Origin: Planctomycetaceae bacterium
GTDB lineage: Bacteria; Planctomycetota; UBA1135; GCA-002686595
Assembly (NCBI GenBank): GCA_013360535.1
Contig: JABWBL010000102.1
Coordinates: 1-9,172, forward strand
Direction: 5' to 3'
Length of the DNA: 9,172 nt
Below the pieces are notes generated by a model. That model was not told the DNA's origin, did not search any database, and saw only the letters and a program-made list of their open reading frames with translations. Positions 5,296 to 9,172 of this stretch are shown here, in pieces. Positions within the stretch are counted from its first letter, which is position 1, and each line of letters opens with the position of its first letter. Made by a program: the position numbers and the translations under genes.

Positions 5296-7084
5296 AGGGA
5301 AGAACGACGAACGAGAGCGTGTTGGAGAGGCTCGCGTTAAACGTGGAACCGGGGTCGCGGCTCCAGACCTGCGCATGGATCGAAGTGCCGCTGACGGTGA
5401 GGCTCGGGTCGGGCGAACCGCCGAGCAGGCCGTGCGAGAACGCGTTCCAGTCGAACGAGAGCACGCCCGTGCAGTCGTCGAGCGAGGCGCTGCTGCCGCC
5501 GCTCGTGAGCACCACCGCGCGCCGCAGCGGAGGTGCGACGCACAACGAGCCACCGAGGAACGCAAGCGGGGCGGTCGAGGCGAGGCCGTAGAAGTAGACG
5601 CCGGATTTCTGGTTGCGCACGTTGCGGGCGTGCGTCGTGAAGCCGAACGCCGCGGTGGCGCTCGAATTGCCGACAAAGGTGAGCACAGGCGCGCAGCCGA
5701 GCGTGTTCAGCTTCGGAGAGCACGAGGCCTGCGGGCTCGAGTTGAGGTCGACCTGCAGCGTGAGCATGTCGTAGCCGCCGATCGCGCCGTTCGCGGTCTG
5801 GCCGATCCCACACAGGAAGCCCGTCTCCGACAGCGCCGCGTCGAGAATGCGCGCGTCGGGCGCGCCGGGTGTCGTGAACGTCGCTGCCCAGTTGCGCGCG
5901 CCGCTCTCGTCGTACTGCAACACGGCCATCGATGCGCCCGCGGCGGGCACGACGTAGCCCGCGACGTACATCTGGCCGGCGTCGCCGGGCAAGAGCTTCA
6001 TCACCTGATCGTCGAAGGCGCCCGGCGTGCCCCAAGTGTCGATCGAGAGCAGATTCCCGGCGAGATCGTGCCGTCGAGTGCCGAGGTCGAGCCCGTTGCC
6101 GGCCACCGAGAGCGGTCCGGCGCTCCACAACACGCCGCGCGCGTCGAACGCGACGTTGCGGCAGCGCTCGTTCGTCGCTCCGGCGCCTGCGAGCGTGCGT
6201 TTCCACGCGAGCGTGTTCGTCGCGAGATCGACGCGCGCGACGAGCCAGTCCTCACCCGTCGTCGCCGTCGTCGTCCAACCCGCGAGCGCGACCGTCTGTG
6301 CGTCGATCGCGCACAACGCCGCCGCGCCGTCCGTCAGATTCGCACCGCCGTCGAACGCGAGCTTGGAGAGCAGCGTTCCACCCGCCGTGAGCCGCGCGAC
6401 GCCCGCATCGAGCGCTCCCGCAGTGCTACCGAATTGCCCGCAGGCCGCGAGCTCGCCACCCGGCAGGATCGCGAGCGAATACAGCGTGTCGTCGCCCAGT
6501 CCGCCGCCGTCAAACGCCGTGCTCCACAACACGTTGCCCGCGGGGTCGTAACAGCGCACGAGCGCGTCGTAGCCGCTCGCCACGCTCGCTTCGTGGCCGC
6601 AGACGAGCACGTTTCCCGCCCCGTCGAGCACGACGGCGCGCGCGAAGTTCGGGCCCGTTCCCGCGCCCGCGTGGTGGCGGATCCACTGGAACCCACCCGC
6701 TGCGCTCACCTTGATCACGCTCCACTGGATCGTCGTTCCGCTCCAGCTGTAGCCGCACACGTACACGTTGCCCGCGGCGTCACAAGCGACGTCGAGCGGC
6801 GTGTCGTCGTCGCCGAACGCATCGCGGCGCACGGACCACGACGGCGTACCTCCCGCGGTGTACGACACGATCTCGAAGTCGGCCGTCGGAGGCATCGGCG
6901 GCGAACCGAAGGTCGGGTTGTAGCTCTTGCCAACGACGATCACGTTGCCGGCGGAATCGACAGTGCAGGCGCGGCCGTAGTCGGCCTGCGCGAGCCCGCT
7001 GTCGTGGCGCGCGAGCCAAGCGAGACTCGACTGGGCTTGGGTCGTGAGCGAGAGCAGGGCCAGCGCAACGATCGAACGGACCAT
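5294..7084 (-). CDS. Secreted beta-propeller repeat protein with a four-cysteine C-terminal tail domain
   Basis: The 596-residue protein begins with a Sec signal peptide (hydrophobic 5-13, likely cleavage after A17 in TQA). Residues 38-447 hold eight copies of a unit of about 53 residues of the form 'hydrophobic-x-D-x-x-GN-VYVCG ... D-hydrophobic-x-x-aG-x-x-W', as in SBBP and other NHL/YVTN-like propellers. Clear copies are DSAGNVIVVG (43-52), DAAGNVYVCG (102-111) and DGAGNVLVCG (154-163). The tail, about 452-596, has C455 and C464 spaced C-x8-C, then C515 and C538, with NQKSGVYFYG (491-500), CVAPPLRR (515-522) and AQVWSRDPG (571-579). I recall this tail on many otherwise unrelated secreted Planctomycetota proteins, but could not check it. 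The role is unknown; extracellular binding or a surface-display function is plausible. There is no catalytic motif. The start is firm: it has a perfect ribosome site and a signal peptide. Confidence 0.87.
   Translation of the reverse strand: MVRSIVALALLSLTTQAQSSLAWLARHDSGLAQADYGRACTVDSAGNVIVVGKSYNPTFGSPPMPPTADFEIVSYTAGGTPSWSVRRDAFGDDDTPLDVACDAAGNVYVCGYSWSGTTIQWSVIKVSAAGGFQWIRHHAGAGTGPNFARAVVLDGAGNVLVCGHEASVASGYDALVRCYDPAGNVLWSTAFDGGGLGDDTLYSLAILPGGELAACGQFGSTAGALDAGVARLTAGGTLLSKLAFDGGANLTDGAAALCAIDAQTVALAGWTTTATTGEDWLVARVDLATNTLAWKRTLAGAGATNERCRNVAFDARGVLWSAGPLSVAGNGLDLGTRRHDLAGNLLSIDTWGTPGAFDDQVMKLLPGDAGQMYVAGYVVPAAGASMAVLQYDESGARNWAATFTTPGAPDARILDAALSETGFLCGIGQTANGAIGGYDMLTLQVDLNSSPQASCSPKLNTLGCAPVLTFVGNSSATAAFGFTTHARNVRNQKSGVYFYGLASTAPLAFLGGSLCVAPPLRRAVVLTSGGSSASLDDCTGVLSFDWNAFSHGLLGGSPDPSLTVSGTSIHAQVWSRDPGSTFNASLSNTLSFVVLP
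5744..6973 (-). repeat. Eight tandem protein repeats forming a predicted beta-propeller
   Basis: Within the secreted protein, units begin near residues 38, 97, 148, 202, 254, 308, 359 and 412, a spacing of 51-59 residues. Each pairs a 'D-x-x-G-N-h-h-V-x-G' strand with a later segment such as YDALVRCYDPAGNVLW (172-187) or ASMAVLQYDESGARNW (384-399). Units 4, 5, 7 and 8 have drifted most. The repeats are diverged at DNA level, so they are old rather than a recent expansion. Confidence 0.7.
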
Positions 7085-7090
7085 CGGACT

Positions 7091-7097
7091 CCTCCTT
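7091..7097 (-). promoter_or_regulatory. Perfect Shine-Dalgarno AAGGAGG for the propeller gene
   Basis: On the minus strand AAGGAGG sits 6 nt before the ATG at 7082-7084. It is the strongest ribosome-binding site in the window. It fixes the start of the secreted propeller protein and suggests efficient translation. Confidence 0.8.
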
Positions 7098-7108
7098 CGG
7101 GGCCCGCG

Positions 7109-7137
7109 ATCCTACTCGCCCTTTGGGTTCCTGTCGG
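7109..7137 (-). promoter_or_regulatory. Candidate sigma70-type promoter of the propeller gene
   Basis: Read on the minus strand, CCGACA (7132-7137) and TAGGAT (7109-7114) each match four of six consensus positions of the -35 and -10 boxes and are exactly 17 bp apart. Transcription would start near 7102, giving a short leader of about 18 nt that contains the perfect ribosome site. Planctomycete promoter consensus is not well known to me, so this is a reasoned candidate. Confidence 0.45.
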
Positions 7138-7155
7138 GGATGATGCGCGCCCTCC

Positions 7156-7160
7156 AAGGA
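7156..7160 (+). promoter_or_regulatory. Shine-Dalgarno AAGGA choosing the ATG at 7167
   Basis: AAGGA ends 6 nt before the ATG at 7167. In-frame ATGs also occur at 7140 and 7143, but they have no comparable site; only GGGG precedes them. The 7167 start gives a compact signal peptide. The upstream starts would add up to nine residues, including one arginine (MMRALQGNA), which would give the signal peptide a charged N-terminus, so they cannot be fully excluded. Confidence 0.55.
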
Positions 7161-7166
7161 AACGCC

Positions 7167-9172
7167 ATGACGATCCTCGCCCTCCTGCACGCCTTCGCCC
7201 TCGTCCAGCCCTGTCAGGCCGAGCTCGACTCGTTCCTGTTCGCCGCCGAAGCGCGCCACGGCCTCGCCGGGAAGCGCGCGGCGACGTTCCTGATCGAGAA
7301 CATGCCGCAGCGCGACCGCGAGACGCTCTCGGCGGCGTTCCTCTCGGAGAATCTCGACCTCGCGCTGGCCGCACGCAGCGAGTTCGCCTGGGCGAAGGCC
7401 GTGCCGGAGGAGCTGTTCCTCAACGACGTGCTGCCGTACGCCGTGTTCGACGAGCCGCGCGATCCGTGGCGCGCGGAATTGCTCGGCCTTGCGCGCCCGA
7501 TCGTCGCGAACGCGAAGAGCGCGAGCGAAGCGGCGCAGGCGCTCAACGCGAAGCTCTTCAACACGCTCGGGCTGCACTACAACATCGGCCGCAAGCGCCC
7601 CAACCAGTCGTTCCGCGAGTCGCGCGAGCAGGGCAAGGCGACCTGCACGGGGCTCTCGATCACGCTCGTCGAGGCCTGCCGCGCCGTCGGCATCCCCGCG
7701 CGCGCCGTCGGCACGCCGCTGTGGGCGAACGGCCGCGGCAACCACACGTGGATCGAGATCTGGGATGGCGACTGGCACTTCGCCGGCGCCGACGAGTACG
7801 ACTCGAACGGCCTCGACCGCGGCTGGTTCGTCGGCGATGCGTCGCAGGCGCGCGCGGACGTGGCGGAGAATCGCATTTACGCGACGAGCTGGAAGCGTGC
7901 GGGCCTGGTTTTCCCGATGGTCTGGAGTCCCGGAGTCGAGAGCGTGGCGGCCGTCGACGTCACGGCGCGCTACGCGAAGCCTGTGGCGGCGGTTGCGGCT
8001 CCAACGGTCGGCGTGCGCGTTCTCGTCGGCAAGGAGCGGATCGTCGCGAAGGTGCGCTTCGTCGATGCGCAGGGACGCGAGGTCGGTGCCGCGGATTCGA
8101 AGGCGGGCACGGCGGACCTCAACGACATGCCGAGCTTCGCGCTCGTGCCGCAGGCCGTGTACACCGTGCGCGTCGAGCTCGCGGGCGAGACGCGCGAGCG
8201 GCAGTTCACGGCGCCGGCGAGCGGCGTGACGACGCTCGATCTCGAGTGGAACACGCTCTCGAAGCCGGCGCAGGCGCTCGCCGAGCTGGAGGCGTGGATC
8301 GCGAAACCCGCAACGGAACGTGGAGACGCTCCGGCGACGCCGCTCACTCGCGAGGAGGCCGCAAAAGTGCACGGACGGCTCGCGGCGCTGCGTCTGGAGG
8401 AGCTGCGCAAGGAACGCGCAGTCGAACTCGAGAAGAAGGAGCTCACGACGGCGGGCGTCACGCTGCGCTGGCTCGAGAAGCGCTTCGGTGACGCGCCGGA
8501 GGGCTCGCGTTCGCTCTGGATCTCGATGCACGGCGGCGGCGGTGCTCCCAAGGAAGTGAACGACCAGCAGTGGCAGAACCAGATCAAGCTGTACGAGCCC
8601 GCCGAGGGCTTCTACGTCGCGCCGCGCGCGCCGACAGACACGTGGAACCTGTGGCACCAAGACCACATCGACGCGTGTTTCGAGCGCCTGATCGAGGATT
8701 TCGTCGCGCTGCGCGGCGTGAGCCCGGACCGCGTGTATTTGATGGGCTACTCGGCCGGTGGCGACGGCGTGTGGCAGCTCGCGCCGCGCTTGGCGGACCG
8801 TCTTGCGGCTGCGGCGATGATGGCGGGCCATCCCAACGAGGCGCAGCTCGACGGCCTGCGCAACTTGCCGTTCGCGCTCTTCATGGGCGGCGACGACTCG
8901 GCTTACGACCGCAACAAGATCGCGCGCGAGCGGGCGGCGAAGCTCGACGAGCTTCAAGCGGCCGATCCGAAGGGCTACGAGCACTTCGTGCGCATCTACG
9001 AGGGCCTCGGGCACTGGATGCAGCGCAAGGATGCCGAGGGCCTGCCGTGGATGGCGGGGTTCACGCGGCGCGCGTGGCCCGAGCGCGTCGTGTGGCTGCA
9101 GGACGACGTGACGCACGAGCGCTTCTACTGGCTCGCGGTGCCGGCCGGAACGGCGCAGGCCGGCCAGCGCGT
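7167..9172 (+). CDS. Secreted transglutaminase-like / alpha/beta-hydrolase fusion protein (C-terminus beyond window)
   Basis: An open frame of 668 codons reaches the right edge without a stop. Residues 1-18 are a Sec signal peptide (likely cleavage after CQA). Residues 19-110 are a helical region. The transglutaminase-like core, about 120-240, has nucleophile C160 in KATCTGLS, followed by CRAVGIPARAVGTPLW (171-186), H193 in GNHTWIEIW, and an acid that is probably D209 or E210 in WHFAGADE. Residues 280-360 look like a beta-sandwich, and 366-426 are charged and helical. The alpha/beta hydrolase, about 445-630, resembles PHB-depolymerase or esterase-type enzymes. It has oxyanion-loop HGGGG (455-459), nucleophile S529 in GYSAG (527-531), acid D576 or D577 in GGDD, and H616 in GLGHWM. 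Both triads look intact. It probably acts on peptides or esters outside the cytoplasm; substrates are unknown. It is divergent from the propeller gene with 82 bp between starts. Confidence 0.87.
   Translation, partial: MTILALLHAFALVQPCQAELDSFLFAAEARHGLAGKRAATFLIENMPQRDRETLSAAFLSENLDLALAARSEFAWAKAVPEELFLNDVLPYAVFDEPRDPWRAELLGLARPIVANAKSASEAAQALNAKLFNTLGLHYNIGRKRPNQSFRESREQGKATCTGLSITLVEACRAVGIPARAVGTPLWANGRGNHTWIEIWDGDWHFAGADEYDSNGLDRGWFVGDASQARADVAENRIYATSWKRAGLVFPMVWSPGVESVAAVDVTARYAKPVAAVAAPTVGVRVLVGKERIVAKVRFVDAQGREVGAADSKAGTADLNDMPSFALVPQAVYTVRVELAGETRERQFTAPASGVTTLDLEWNTLSKPAQALAELEAWIAKPATERGDAPATPLTREEAAKVHGRLAALRLEELRKERAVELEKKELTTAGVTLRWLEKRFGDAPEGSRSLWISMHGGGGAPKEVNDQQWQNQIKLYEPAEGFYVAPRAPTDTWNLWHQDHIDACFERLIEDFVALRGVSPDRVYLMGYSAGGDGVWQLAPRLADRLAAAAMMAGHPNEAQLDGLRNLPFALFMGGDDSAYDRNKIARERAAKLDELQAADPKGYEHFVRIYEGLGHWMQRKDAEGLPWMAGFTRRAWPERVVWLQDDVTHERFYWLAVPAGTAQAGQR

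Noticed and set aside
5279..8491. A 1070-codon plus-strand open frame
   Set aside because: It runs antisense to the propeller gene and out of frame through the transglutaminase gene. The product is arginine/alanine-rich with no domain or signal pattern; GC-rich codons simply leave few stops in that frame.
6780..9116. A 778-codon minus-strand open frame
   Set aside because: It is antisense to the transglutaminase-hydrolase gene, which has two catalytic triads and a signal peptide. The antisense product is Arg/Leu/Val-rich without motifs.
1..9172. CRISPR array, tRNA/rRNA, transposase, phage or antiphage defence genes
   Set aside because: No regularly spaced DNA repeats, structured RNA landmarks, transposase motifs or defence-type domains were seen. 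The kinase-like gene has no partner typical of kinase-based defence systems.

Overview
The window is GC-rich and densely coded, and reads like a chromosomal segment of a Planctomycetota bacterium. This is an inference from protein types, not from a marker gene. The signs are a Tat-exported Gfo/Idh/MocA oxidoreductase with a lipobox, a secreted beta-propeller protein with a four-cysteine C-terminal tail of a kind I associate with that phylum, a bacterial Hanks-type kinase fold, and a secreted transglutaminase-like protein. There are no tRNA, rRNA, CRISPR, phage or insertion-sequence signals.

Layout. (1) Positions 1-262, minus strand: the N-terminal 87 codons of a membrane-anchored or secreted protein of unknown function, starting at GTG and running off the left edge. 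(2) 263-400: a divergent intergenic region with a nested inverted repeat close to a possible -10 box. (3) 401-3822, plus strand: three tightly packed genes with gaps of 10 and 16 nt, probably one operon. They encode a degenerate protein kinase-like protein, a benzoate-CoA-ligase-type acyl-CoA synthetase and a ChaN-like lipoprotein. (4) 3838-5190, minus strand: the Gfo/Idh/MocA oxidoreductase, convergent with the operon, with only 15 nt between the two stop codons. (5) 5294-7084, minus strand: a secreted protein with eight propeller-type repeats plus a C-terminal tail. Its stop codon overlaps a 9-bp inverted repeat. (6) 7085-7166: a second divergent intergenic region, with the best promoter candidate in the window driving the propeller gene. 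(7) 7167 to the right edge, plus strand: a secreted protein joining a transglutaminase-like domain to an alpha/beta hydrolase, still open at the window end.

How the genes work together. The only convincing functional unit is the 401-3822 operon, but its combination of genes has no pathway I can name. No other aromatic-degradation gene accompanies the ligase. The other genes are mostly envelope or exported proteins with their own signals. I see no clear defence system, biosynthetic cluster or mobile element. The most unusual items are the kinase fold lacking its ATP-binding lysine at the head of an acyl-CoA ligase operon, and the transglutaminase-hydrolase fusion. Many long overlapping reading frames exist in other frames, but these are arginine-rich products of high GC and are not genes.
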